Of a stretch of 43,426 nt of DNA, positions 16,572 to 25,283 are shown in pieces. Location of the stretch: the NCBI GenBank assembly GCA_043758775.1, contig JAYVMU010000077.1, forward strand, positions 1 to 43,426, given 5' to 3'. A program made the position numbers and the translations under genes. This DNA comes from JACMMS01 sp043758775 (lineage in GTDB: Bacteria; Pseudomonadota; Gammaproteobacteria; Burkholderiales; Methylophilaceae). Under the pieces are notes generated by a model, which was given only the letters and a program-made list of their open reading frames with translations, was not told where the DNA came from and made no database searches. Numbering within the stretch: position 1 is the stretch's first letter; the number at the start of each line of letters is the position of its first letter.

Positions 16572-19077
16572 ACATGGCGGCAACCTGCATGACGCGATTA
16601 CGCGCTTCAACCGGCCGCGCCATGATTGGTTGGACCTGTCCACGGGTATCAATCCCGTGTCTTATTCAGTCCCAGTGTTGCTCCACGATGCTTGGCATCG
16701 CCTACCAGAAACTAACGCTGAATTTATTACTGCCGCCCAGTCTTATTTTGGTGTCTCTCAACTATTAGCCGTGGCAGGTACGCAAGTCGCGATACAAGCC
16801 TTACCACGGCTACGCAACCACTCTAGGGTGATAGTCGCTGCTCCAGCCTATGCCGAGCACGCCTATCGCTGGGCGCAGGCTGGGCATGATGTACTTCAGG
16901 TGCCATTTGAGGCGCTTGATAGCCATGTGACCCAGTGCGATGTGATGGTGGTCTGTAATCCCAATAATCCAACTGGCATGACCTTTGGCGCAGAAATGCT
17001 AATGCGCTGGGCTGATAGCCTGGCATCACGAAATGGTTGGCTGATTGTCGATGAAGCGTTTATAGACATGACCCCTGCAGCAAGTGTGGCTGCTTGGTCT
17101 GATCATGCCAGCTTGATTGTATTACGTTCAATTGGAAAGTTTTTCGGACTAGCAGGGCTGCGACTTGGTTTTGTATTAGCAAACACACAGCGCTTATCAG
17201 CACTTGCTGAAATGATAGGCCCGTGGGCGGTAAGTGGCCCGGCACAAGAGATTGGCAAACTAGCGCTGGCCGATGTGTCATGGCAAGTTAATATGCGTAA
17301 GCGGCTATTGGCTGCAAGCACGCGCTTACATACACTACTGGCGCGCTATGGCATCAACGCCACGGGCACCGCATTATTTCAATGGTGGGCAGAACCTCAA
17401 GCACAGGCTTTTTGGCAACATATGGCAGAATTAGGGGTTTGGGTAAGGCTCTTCACAAATGATACCAACAGCATCCGCTTAGGCTTGCCACATACTGAGG
17501 AGGATTGGCTGCGTCTAGAAAACGCACTTGCCTCCTGGCACCTCAGAACCCCCACAGACGCATTTTGCGTGAATGGAGAAATCACGCATGAAGAAAATAA
17601 TACAGCAATGAAGCAAAATCTAACGATAAAGTTTCCTTATTCAACGCTCATGGTGCAAGGCACGACTTCTGATGCGGGTAAAACGACCGTGGTTGCCGCG
17701 CTATGCAGGCTACTCGCGCGTCAAGGGGTCAGTGTCGTGCCATTCAAACCACAGAATATGTCCTTGAATAGCGCTGTTACTTTAGATGACGGAGAGATCG
17801 GCCGTGCTCAGGCACTGCAAGCGCTAGCAGCGGGGCTGAAGCCTCATACCGACATGAATCCCGTACTGTTAAAACCTTCCAGCGATACTGGCGCGCAAGT
17901 CATCATTCAAGGCAAAGCCCATGCCACCATGAATGCACGTGATTACCATCAATATAAAGCGGTGGCGATGGGCGCAGTGCTTGACTCATACCATCGACTG
18001 CAACAGCAGTATGACATCGTGCTAGTAGAGGGTGCAGGCAGCCCGGCAGAAGTCAATCTACGCGACCACGATATCGCGAATATGGGCTTTGCTGAAGCTG
18101 TTGATTGCCCGGTGATTCTCGTTTCGGATATTGACCGCGGCGGCGTATTTGCACACATTTTCGGCACTTTGGCCTGCCTGTCAGCAACGGAACAAGCCCG
18201 TATTATCGGCTTTGTCATCAACCGTTTTCGCGGCGATATTAGTATACTCAAACCGGGAATCGATTGGCTGGAAGCCAAAACAGGCAAGCCTGTACTCGCG
18301 GTGCTGCCGTTCCTCAAGGGACTTTATCTCGATGCGGAGGATGCTGTTGAGTCTAGCCAGTCGGCGCAAGGAAAGTTTCGTGTCGTCGTACCAGTTTTCC
18401 CCAGAATCAGTAACCACACAGACTTTGATGCCTTGCGCGCTAATCCCGACATTGACCTTTGCTTTGTACGCGAAGGTCAGCCGATACCTAATGCCGATCT
18501 CATCATTTTGCCTGGGAGTAAGAATACCCGCCATGACCTGACCTGGCTCATAACACATGGTTGGAAACAAGCCATTAAAAAACATCTCCGTTATGGCGGT
18601 AAGCTCATAGGTATATGTGGAGGATTCCAGATGCTAGGTCATGCAATAGCTGATTCATTGGCAGTAGAGGGAGTGGCTGGCGTATCCGAGGGGCTGGGCG
18701 TGCTTGATATTGAAACTGAGTTGACGCAAGAAAAACGCCTGCTTCAAGTCAACGGCCAATGTGCTTTTAATCCAGCCACCGTAACCGGTTATGAGATTCA
18801 CATGGGAATTTCACGTGGTGATGCACTAGCAAGGCCTGCTTTTTATATTGGCGATCGGCCTGAAGGAGCCATGTCAACAGATGGTCAGGTATTAGGTACT
18901 TACGTACACGGTTTATTTGATCATGCTGAAGCATGCAATGCATTGCTAGATTGGGCAGGGCTGCAGAATTCTCATGGTATTGATGTGGCGGCATTGCGAG
19001 AAGCCAGCCTTGATCGCATAGCAACCGAATCCGCCCCCTTATTACATGCACTTGTTCGATTACACGAGAACCTATGA
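16564..19077 (+). CDS. cobC-cobQ: CobC-CobQ fusion: threonine-phosphate decarboxylase and cobyric acid synthase
   Basis: An 837-residue chain of two complete enzymes. Residues about 1-335 are a PLP fold-type I decarboxylase of the CobC/CobD class, which makes aminopropanol phosphate: LEHGGNLHDA, VVCNPNNPTG, IVDEAFIDM and the PLP lysine K192 in RSIGKFFGLAGLRLG. Residues about 350-837 are cobyric acid synthase, which amidates four side chains: GTTSDAGKTT (366-375), PFKPQNMSLNS, VLVEGAGSPAEVNL, and amidotransferase nucleophile C685 in IGICGGFQMLG. No stop lies between them. M349 could serve as an internal start for CobQ alone, but no good ribosome site is seen there. AAGGA precedes the first ATG. 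The stop overlaps the next start (ATGA). Confidence 0.9.
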   Translation: MLEHGGNLHDAITRFNRPRHDWLDLSTGINPVSYSVPVLLHDAWHRLPETNAEFITAAQSYFGVSQLLAVAGTQVAIQALPRLRNHSRVIVAAPAYAEHAYRWAQAGHDVLQVPFEALDSHVTQCDVMVVCNPNNPTGMTFGAEMLMRWADSLASRNGWLIVDEAFIDMTPAASVAAWSDHASLIVLRSIGKFFGLAGLRLGFVLANTQRLSALAEMIGPWAVSGPAQEIGKLALADVSWQVNMRKRLLAASTRLHTLLARYGINATGTALFQWWAEPQAQAFWQHMAELGVWVRLFTNDTNSIRLGLPHTEEDWLRLENALASWHLRTPTDAFCVNGEITHEENNTAMKQNLTIKFPYSTLMVQGTTSDAGKTTVVAALCRLLARQGVSVVPFKPQNMSLNSAVTLDDGEIGRAQALQALAAGLKPHTDMNPVLLKPSSDTGAQVIIQGKAHATMNARDYHQYKAVAMGAVLDSYHRLQQQYDIVLVEGAGSPAEVNLRDHDIANMGFAEAVDCPVILVSDIDRGGVFAHIFGTLACLSATEQARIIGFVINRFRGDISILKPGIDWLEAKTGKPVLAVLPFLKGLYLDAEDAVESSQSAQGKFRVVVPVFPRISNHTDFDALRANPDIDLCFVREGQPIPNADLIILPGSKNTRHDLTWLITHGWKQAIKKHLRYGGKLIGICGGFQMLGHAIADSLAVEGVAGVSEGLGVLDIETELTQEKRLLQVNGQCAFNPATVTGYEIHMGISRGDALARPAFYIGDRPEGAMSTDGQVLGTYVHGLFDHAEACNALLDWAGLQNSHGIDVAALREASLDRIATESAPLLHALVRLHENL

Positions 19078-19335
19078 CGACAAATTTCTCAATATTATTT
19101 TTTGGTTTTTTGCTAGGTATGCGGCACGCGACGGAGGCAGATCATTTAACTGCCATTTTCACCTTGATCACGCAGCGTAGAGCTCTGTCGCAAGGTTTAA
19201 AGTTAGGTGTAGCTTGGGGCGCAGGGCATACTTTGACGCTTGCTCTTTTAGGTGGAACGTACTGGTGCTTGGAAAGACAATTTCTGCCAATTTTGCGCAA
19301 AGTCTAGAAGCGATTGTATCATGGACTTCCAAGAG
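19074..19335 (+). pseudogene. Broken Ni/Co transporter gene (NicO/UreH-like), 5' fragment
   Basis: The first 77 codons encode the start of a nickel/cobalt membrane transporter: GMRHATEADHLTAIF with the metal-ligand HxxxDH pattern, then GVAWGAGHTLTLALLGG. The frame stops at 19305-19307. Homology seems to continue in another frame from about 19289 (NFAQSLEAIVSW), which suggests a frameshift followed by loss of the rest. It overlaps cobC-cobQ by ATGA, so it was once the last gene of the cobalamin operon and probably supplied cobalt. The decay sits at the edge of the integrase-bearing region. Confidence 0.7.
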
Positions 19336-19581
19336 CTAATGGAAACCTTGCACTTGTAACCGTAGCAAGTGTAAATGACCCTTTTGACCCTAAAAAACAA
19401 ACAATGGAAATTTTGAATTGCTTTATCGTGGTGAGGGTATGACTGTTAAGTACGAAGGATAAGTCAAAGTTTAAAACAACTTCCTCTATTGGGTGCATTA
19501 TGTGGATTTAGTTTATCGTTGTTAGTTTTTATGATTCTGACTTTCGGTGCATTGATTGAGATTGTTAGACAGATCCTATAA
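19308..19581 (+). pseudogene. Decayed coding fragments in shifting frames, origin not recognised
   Basis: Three short protein-like segments follow the broken transporter in different frames. The first (to 19442) contains RANGNLALVTVASVNDPFDP. A second in another frame ends LYRGEGMTVKYEG at 19462. A third (ending at 19581) contains the hydrophobic run LPLLGALCGFSLSLLVFMIL. None has a convincing start. The pattern suggests frameshifted remains of one or two genes, at least one membrane-bound. I cannot name the family. The rest, to 19716, shows nothing. Confidence 0.35.
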
Positions 19582-19716
19582 GACAGAATATTCTAGACTT
19601 TAGAATGATGATTTATATTTAGCACAATTTTGGCACACTGACATTAATTTATTAGAGATATGGGAAACAACCGAAAATACTAACTTATTGATTCTATTTC
19701 TTTAGTTTGTTCTAGG

Positions 19717-20847
19717 TTATGCTGTATTTCTTAATTCACGCGACTCATAATCCGTTGGTTCAATATGTAAATCATTATATTCATGCTCGTGTAAATAGGT
19801 GCTCGCCAACCCTCGGAAGCCATGTCCGGTCATTAAGCCTTTATATCCCATACGTTCAAGTGCTTTTAAAATCGTATTATTACTCATGAATTTACCCTCT
19901 CCTTTAACACTAGGAAATATCAAATCAGAGTTGCCTGTATTTTTCTTAATCCTATTAAGTATATCGATGGATTGCGATGAAAGTGGAACGATATGATCCA
20001 ATTCCGCTTTCATTCTCTCAGCGGGAATATCCCATCTTTTTTCTTCAAAATTTACTTCACTCCATCTGCCACCAATTAATTCATTTGTCCTTAAAAATAC
20101 ATGAGCCATTAATAAAATGGTAAGTCGAGTAAGTGGCAATCCGCTGTAATCATTTATATCTTGTATAAGTTCTGGTATGTGTGAGAATTCATTTCTAGCG
20201 AAATGTTTTGGTTGTCGAGAAGGGATTATGTCGCTTGGTTTGATGTCTGCAGAGGGATTGCGCGTACATTTACCATGGGTTACACCATACCGAAAAATTT
20301 GCCCAATAGTCTGGTAACAGCGTTTTGCAATATCTAAAGTACCTCGATTACAAATAGCTCTAATTAAGGTAACAATTTCAGGAGCTTTTGTTTCTTCGAT
20401 TGCTCGATTACCAATTGACGGGAAAACATTGGATTCAAGCCTTCGTATGACATAGTTTGCATGCCTTTCATGCTTCCCTTGTTTCCAATGGGCATACCAT
20501 TGACGCCCAACTATTTCGAAAGAGTTTGCTTGCGCCTCAACTGTAGCTGCTTTAACGTCTTTTCTATGCTGGCTGGGATCTATATGAATAGCTACTAGTT
20601 TTCGTGCATCATCTCGTCGCTCACGTGCTTGCAAAAGTGATATGTCTGGGTATTTGCCAAGAGAGATTGTTTTTGGCTTATTGTTAAATTGATATCGGAA
20701 TCGCCAGAGTTTTGAACCAGACGGTTCAACTTGTACAGATAAACCCAAAGGACTCTTCAAGAAATGGTAGTGTGAATTATTAATGAGATGCTGAACTTTT
20801 AATGTGTGGCAGCTCACACATTTACTACATAAATAATAATACAACAT
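19717..20847 (-). pseudogene. Tyrosine recombinase (DUF4102/P4-type integrase) lacking its catalytic C-terminus
   Basis: A 376-residue integrase related to the complete copy at 21266-22483. It keeps the N-terminal DUF4102 arm-binding region (LSVQVEPSGSKLWRFRYQF, SLGKYPDISLLQARERRDDARKL), a middle SAM-like domain, the first catalytic Arg region (FLRTNELIGGRWSEV) and HGFRGLAST (HxxR). Homology to the sister protein ends after HIE. The LAH histidine and the nucleophilic Tyr segment are missing, replaced by PTDYESRELRNTA and a stop. It is therefore probably inactive. The first 15-20 residues from the chosen ATG do not resemble the family, so the true start may be further in. Confidence 0.75.
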
Positions 20848-20960
20848 TTCGCAAGAATGTCAAGTATTAAATTAAATTTTTCCATAATAAATCAATGAGT
20901 TGAAAAATATAGCATACCAAAATGCTCTGTATATTTTATTGCTTTTCTTATTAACTTACT

Positions 20961-21173
20961 TTACGCAACTTTTTTATATTGATATTCAATGCCATCAATC
21001 AAGCAATCAACCCAATAGTCAATTTCTATTCTAATCCAAATCGAACTCCCATCACCAAGTCGTCTTTGTGGTGGAAATCTACTTTCTTTAATTAATTTAT
21101 AGAGTTTTGTTTTGCCCATCCGCGTTTCTAAAAGAACTTCTTCTAAAGTCATTAATCTATTTTTTTGCATCAT
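20961..21173 (-). CDS. AlpA-family DNA-binding regulator (excisionase-like)
   Basis: A 70-residue MerR/excisionase-like helix-turn-helix protein: LMTLEEVLLETRMGKTKLYKLIKESRFPPQRRLG followed by a wing and WIRIEIDYWVDCLI. AlpA proteins regulate P4-type integrase genes and serve as excision factors. This one lies between the two integrase genes and in the same orientation, which fits that role. Start ATG ATG. Family assignment is by sequence pattern only. Confidence 0.75.
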   Translation of the reverse strand: MMQKNRLMTLEEVLLETRMGKTKLYKLIKESRFPPQRRLGDGSSIWIRIEIDYWVDCLIDGIEYQYKKVA

Positions 21174-21265
21174 TGTTACACCAAATGAATTCGATAACAG
21201 TATTCTGCCAAAAAATTCATTATCAAATGATAAGAGATAACAACCTAAAATTGAACTAATGCAAT

Positions 21266-22483
21266 TTAGCCGATACCTTGAAATGCTAAAACCTTGGCCC
21301 CTAGCCTTAAATTATCCAAATGATTAGCCCAGTCGTGCATCATTTTAGTACGCTGTGATAGGTAAAGTGCATGGTTATATGCGGCAGATACAGCGCTACG
21401 TTGAGCGTGGGCCAGTTGAATTTCAATGTGTTGATGGTCATATCCTTTTTCGTGCAGTATAGTGCTTGCTACACCTCTGAAGCCATGACCGGTTTGTCTG
21501 CCTCTGTATCCCATTCGTTCCAAAGCTTTTAATATAGTATTGTTGCTCATAAATGGACTTTTAGAGCCATTGGCTGAAGGGAATAGATAAACATAATCAC
21601 CCGTTATTGTTTTGAGCGTTCTCAGCAGTTCAATTGCTTGGTTTGGAAGTGGCACTAAATGTGGTGTTTTTGTTTTCATGCGCTCCTTGGAAATACGCCA
21701 AAGATTTGCCTCGAAGTCAATTTCAGACCATGGTGTACCAATTAGTGTGCCAGTACGTACGAAGGTGATTAACATTAATTTTGTTGCTATACGCGTAATG
21801 GCTTTCCCATCATAAGCTTCTATAGCTCGCAATAAATCTGGCAATTCACTTTCATCAACTCTTGCCATGTTTTTAACAGGCTTCAGTTTCACTACATCAC
21901 TAATGGCAAAGTCTTTAGCGGGATTACGCTCTGCAAAACAGTTAGCAATTGCGAATCTAAATATTTGACCAATTGTTTCTTTTGCGCGTTTTGCAATGTC
22001 AGTTGCACCACGAACGCCAATTAATTTAACGCAGTCTGCAATATGCTTTGCAGTAATCTCATTTATTGGCAGTGCACCCAAAAATGGGAATACATTTTTC
22101 TCTAATCGACTTTTAACGCTGTTGGTATAACGCTGATTATGAGTGGACTGCCAATGATCCCACCATTGCATAGCGATTTTTTCAAAGCTATGAAATGCCA
22201 TTACATTTTTAAGTCCTTTGTCGCTTTTCCTTTTGGCCGATGGGTCAACACCATCTGCAACCAATTTTCGTGCGTCTTCGCAGCGCTTGCGAGCCTGTGC
22301 AAGTGAAACGTCAGGATAAACCCCTAGGCTTAATAGTTTAGGTTTTCCTTCAAAGTTATACCTAAATCGCCACCATTTTGCGCCTGAAGGTTGAACGGAC
22401 AAACTTAGACCACGGCCATCGCTCGTGGAGTAAGCACTGGCGCTGGGTTTGAGTGCTTCAATAGCAGAGTGATTTAAGGTCAT
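21266..22483 (-). CDS. Tyrosine recombinase (DUF4102/P4-type integrase), apparently complete
   Basis: A 405-residue site-specific integrase. The N-terminal DUF4102 domain is LSLSVQPSGAKWWRFRYNFEGKPK and SLGVYPDVSLAQARKRCEDARKL. The catalytic domain has the Arg region FVRTGTLIGTPWSEIDF, HGFRGVAST (HxxR), LAHAQ and the presumed nucleophile Y374 in YNHALYLSQR. Length and all motifs agree with active family members of genomic islands. No tRNA or clear direct-repeat attachment site was found beside it, so I cannot define an att site. Its sister copy at 19717-20847 is truncated. Confidence 0.88.
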   Translation of the reverse strand: MTLNHSAIEALKPSASAYSTSDGRGLSLSVQPSGAKWWRFRYNFEGKPKLLSLGVYPDVSLAQARKRCEDARKLVADGVDPSAKRKSDKGLKNVMAFHSFEKIAMQWWDHWQSTHNQRYTNSVKSRLEKNVFPFLGALPINEITAKHIADCVKLIGVRGATDIAKRAKETIGQIFRFAIANCFAERNPAKDFAISDVVKLKPVKNMARVDESELPDLLRAIEAYDGKAITRIATKLMLITFVRTGTLIGTPWSEIDFEANLWRISKERMKTKTPHLVPLPNQAIELLRTLKTITGDYVYLFPSANGSKSPFMSNNTILKALERMGYRGRQTGHGFRGVASTILHEKGYDHQHIEIQLAHAQRSAVSAAYNHALYLSQRTKMMHDWANHLDNLRLGAKVLAFQGIG

Positions 22484-23768
22484 TATGTATAACTCAAAAA
22501 TATATAAGCATTACTATACATTAATTTATACATGAATGTTATGGATGCAAACGCACGAAAACGTGTAAGTTTGAACGAATTATATTCTAACCTATTGTTT
22601 ATGTTGAATTTTCGAGAACGGGAAAGGACTAAAAAGAACGGTAAAAACTAGGTCTTGGCGGTGCAATAAGTCATGTGCTAAATTGTCTCTCCTAAGTACC
22701 CTGCTAACAGGGAAATTAACAGCGAAAATGAGGATTTAAACTGATAAATCGATCAATCAATAATACTTTATCCGAGTGAGTACGCCACATACAAAGCGTT
22801 TAGTTAATTCTTATCAAAATATTAACAGGGAATTTATAAGTGGCTATCAGGGAATTAAATTGCCCTGATCAGGTAAGTGAATGCGTTATTGAGATTCGAA
22901 CTGACGTTATAAAACATCGCCTAAATTCTCGTTTTTAACAACTGTTAATAAATCAAGTTATTCAAATTAGTTAAGTACTACGCTTATTGTCATTCAACTA
23001 AAACTTCAGTAAAAGTGGCTTTTAATTTGCTCATTGGACTATCAAAAAAATTGCGTTTGTCTAATTAATATCTTCAGCATTGAATTTATATTTGCAGCTT
23101 TCGGTAACCAGTCAAAAAGCCAATTACCATTCATATCATGAATGTCAGCTCCCTTCGACCAACTACTGACAATTAACATCTAGCTACATAAGTTACGAAT
23201 TGGCAGATTGAAAACCTTGCGCTACATAAATATATTTAGTTTGGGTCATTCCAATGCGAAAAGTAAATTAAGTCTTGTAACGCTGTAAAGCTATTGTTTT
23301 AATTGGTTAACAATGCGGCCATAGTTTAAACCTGCACGCTGGCATTTGCGCCCTGGGCGTAGGAGCCAGTATCACCTAAGGTACCGAGCTAGAGCGAATT
23401 ATAAAATGCAGCAATGTCAGCGTTTGAAAGGGTTAGGCTGAAACTAATTGTGGCGGCTAAGCGCTATTGGAAGGAGATTAAGCGCAATAAATGTATGTGT
23501 AATGAAGAGGTAGAGAAAATTTAATTGGAAGCATAAGTATTAATATTAGAGCTAAATCACAATATCTATTGTTGTAATCGCAGTAGCTGAGGCACGAGCA
23601 GGCTCAATTCTTACATTGCCTTTCGTTGTAATCCCGTCATCAATTTTTACTATCTATTGCTTTTGCCGCATCACAAGGGGGATTAATAATTTTAATTACA
23701 TTTTGAATTGTTGGCAGCTTTAGTTGATTACAGTTGTAGTGAATAACCATTATAAATGCAGTAGATAC
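22484..23768. other. 1.3-kb stretch without convincing genes
   Basis: AT-rich DNA between the integrase start and the pqqA terminator. It holds three imperfect CAGGGAA-type repeats (22706-22859), a protein-like fragment on the minus strand at about 23558-23650 (reading RIEPARASATAITTIDIVI before a stop) and a 36-codon + strand frame at 23414-23524 with no ribosome site. These look like remnants. No RNA gene or intact ORF is supported. Confidence 0.5.
22706..22859. repeat. Imperfect CAGGGAAwTTA direct repeats
   Basis: AACAGGGAAATTAA at 22706-22719, AACAGGGAATTTA at 22824-22836 and ATCAGGGAATTAAA at 22846-22859, with a weaker match following the first. They lie 220-380 bases upstream of the intact integrase gene. 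Recombinase arm-type sites or island remnant are both possible; function unknown. Confidence 0.4.
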
Positions 23769-23793
23769 AAAAAAGCCTAGTATTGACTAGGCT
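23769..23793 (-). terminator. Rho-independent terminator of pqqA
   Basis: Read on the minus strand: AGCCTAGT, loop CAAT, ACTAGGCT, then a run of T. The 8-bp stem is perfect and begins 28 bases after the pqqA stop, which makes pqqA a single-gene transcript. Confidence 0.85.
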
Positions 23794-23820
23794 CTTGTCT
23801 TGCAATTAATACTGGATTAA

Positions 23821-23892
23821 TTACTTGTTCATGACGTACATTGTAACTTCAAAGCCAAAACGCATTTCAGTAGCTGCTGGTGTAGTCCACAT
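23821..23892 (-). CDS. pqqA: PQQ precursor peptide PqqA
   Basis: A 23-residue ribosomally made precursor of pyrroloquinoline quinone, the cofactor of methanol and glucose dehydrogenases. It reads MWTTPAATEMRF, then GFEVTMYVMNK. The cross-linked pair is Glu15 and Tyr19 in the ExxxY motif, as required by PqqE. A GGAG ribosome site lies 7 bases upstream of ATG, and a strong terminator follows 28 bases after the stop. No pqqB, C, D or E gene is in the window, so it is a solitary pqqA, an arrangement known in methylotrophs. A fragment of a second copy lies at 25043-25072. Confidence 0.93.
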   Translation of the reverse strand: MWTTPAATEMRFGFEVTMYVMNK

Positions 23893-23972
23893 AATAATCT
23901 CCAATGTTGTTTAGTTAGAACTGACAAAATGTCTTGTTCATATGATTAGTATTATCAACCTCATTCACAAAA

Positions 23973-24026
23973 ACACACTATCAGTCTTCATGAGTGTGTC
24001 CTACGGATTATCATGAAGCGTGCTTC
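23973..24026. promoter_or_regulatory. Inverted repeats upstream of pqqA
   Basis: A perfect 8-bp inverted repeat CTTCATGA (23986-23993) / TCATGAAG (24011-24018), with a 17-base spacer, overlaps a second one, ACACACT (23973-23979) / AGTGTGT (23993-23999). GAAGCGTGCTTC follows at 24015-24026. They lie 80-130 bases upstream of the pqqA start and could be a regulator site, or part of the end of the ABM-gene transcript. Confidence 0.35.
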
Positions 24027-24125
24027 AGTAATGCATCAAGGATAGATTTAAAAAATGACAAACCACCCTTGAATAGTAGATACTGGGGGTGTCAACTATG
24101 CAGTTTATAACTGTTCAAACCTATT

Positions 24126-24473
24126 TCACACCGCAGCCGATAGCACCTCGAAGACCTGGAAGTGTTTGAGCACTCCGTCTTCCCAACCACCGACAATCAT
24201 CTGATCTGCGTTAGCTTTTAGCGCTGCGGCAACCTGACCAGACACATGGGCATCCTGTCCGGCCTGATCAGCGAAGAAATCGATGATGCCGAAAGTGGTG
24301 GCATCAATACGTACCGAGAACCAGGAAAGCGTCAGTGGTTCCGTTGAAGCAACTGCACTGGCGCCACCAGCAAGGAAGTTCGCAAGATTATTTTCCTGTC
24401 CTGGCTTGGCCTTCAGTGTGATGAAGTTTGCAAGTTTGATTCTGTTATTTGGTGCCATTGTCATTTTTTTCAT
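24126..24473 (-). CDS. Small antibiotic-biosynthesis-monooxygenase (ABM) domain protein
   Basis: A 115-residue ferredoxin-like alpha/beta-barrel protein of the ABM superfamily, which includes quinol monooxygenases and unrelated stress proteins. Pattern: LANFITLKAKPGQENNLANFL at the start, a central TLSWFSVRIDATTFGIIDFFADQAGQDAH, and a C-terminal strand KHFQVFEVL. Substrate unknown. Met1, Met4 and Met6 are all possible starts; none has a clear ribosome site. It lies upstream of pqqA on the same strand, 233 bases apart, and is probably transcribed separately since pqqA has its own RBS and leader. Confidence 0.7.
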   Translation of the reverse strand: MKKMTMAPNNRIKLANFITLKAKPGQENNLANFLAGGASAVASTEPLTLSWFSVRIDATTFGIIDFFADQAGQDAHVSGQVAAALKANADQMIVGGWEDGVLKHFQVFEVLSAAV

Positions 24474-24779
24474 GGGTGATATAAAATTATTGTCGAAATT
24501 ATATCATGACCATACAAACTCATAGATTACTTCCTTACTTGCACAATTAAACAAAGTTTGGGCCTCAACCCTTGCAATAGGCCAATTAATACGTGTCATT
24601 GAAATATTATTGAGCTTAACCCTTAACGCTAGTAGAAGATTTAACCTTAACCATGCGCAATACATTCTTATCTGGTAGAAATAAATACGCTCTAATTAGT
24701 ATTAGGAGAGCTATTGAGTTAGGTCTAGTTTTGTGTAAGGGCAAGTTGATGTTAATTTATCCACTTGTTAGGAGATTTC

Positions 24780-25045
24780 ATAAAGCCTATACCCCGTCGA
24801 GTTTTCACAGAAGAATTCAAGAAAGAAGCTGTTCGCTTATTTAAAGAGAAAGGATTAACACTTGCTGAAGTTGGTCGTAATTTAGATATTAATCCCAATT
24901 CACTTAAATCTTGGGTAGCGTTGCACGATGCTGGAGCGTTGAGAGGTGGTTTGGGTGTCACCAAGCTCACGCCAGATCAATTGCGCATTAGAGAGCTAGA
25001 GCGCGAACTGGTGATTGTGCGTGAGGAGCGGGATATATTGTTGAA
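24780..25045 (+). pseudogene. IS3-family transposase OrfA, 3' truncated, start codon ATA
   Basis: Helix-turn-helix protein that, fused to OrfB by frameshifting, forms the IS3 transposase. It reads KPIPRRVFTEEFKKEAVRLF, then the Leu-zipper-like LRIRELERELVIVREERDILLK. A good AGGAG site stands before ATA (24780-24782) where family members have ATG, so the start seems mutated; the only in-frame alternative upstream is TTG at 24765. After ILLK the frame runs into the 3' end of a pqqA gene and stops at once. Not functional. Confidence 0.75.
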
Positions 25046-25072
25046 GTGACAATCTACGTAATGAACAAGTAA
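25043..25072 (+). pseudogene. pqqA: 3' fragment of a second pqqA gene
   Basis: The ten codons GAA GTG ACA ATC TAC through TAA encode EVTIYVMNK and a stop. This matches the last nine residues of the intact pqqA (EVTMYVMNK) with one conservative change, and includes the Glu and Tyr of the ExxxY motif. It is fused to IS orfA at about 25041 and is followed 27 bases later by its own hairpin terminator. It marks the left junction of the cargo in the IS3 derivative. Confidence 0.8.
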
Positions 25073-25098
25073 TCAGCATTGATCTCTGATTTAGAAGA

Positions 25099-25121
25099 AC
25101 CTAGCAGCGCTAGTTTTTTTA
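25099..25121 (+). terminator. Rho-independent terminator after the pqqA fragment
   Basis: CTAGC, loop AGC, GCTAG, then seven T. The short perfect stem with a T-run matches the arrangement after intact pqqA. Confidence 0.75.
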
Positions 25122-25283
25122 CGTCTTGATTTTTATCGTCAATCTGTTTGTGAGATATGCGAGATATCAAAATAAGTCTGAATATTATTCGACATAAGTT
25201 GTACTGACAATCAGCTTTAATATTGTGTTCTAATGACTAAATTAAATATACTTATCTAAGTTATAAGTTAAAGGAAGATTATC

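Noticed and set aside
22884..22915. tRNA-like T-arm (GAGATTCGAACTGACG) that could be an attachment-site remnant
   Set aside because: The stem pairing around TTCGAAT has at least two mismatches and no other tRNA arm can be drawn.
23414..23524. 36-codon + strand frame (MSAFERVRLKLIVAAKRYW...)
   Set aside because: No ribosome site and no recognised family; left as part of the gene-poor stretch.
22885..24125. CRISPR array or other regular repeat array in the gene-poor stretch
   Set aside because: No regularly spaced repeats of suitable length were found there or elsewhere.
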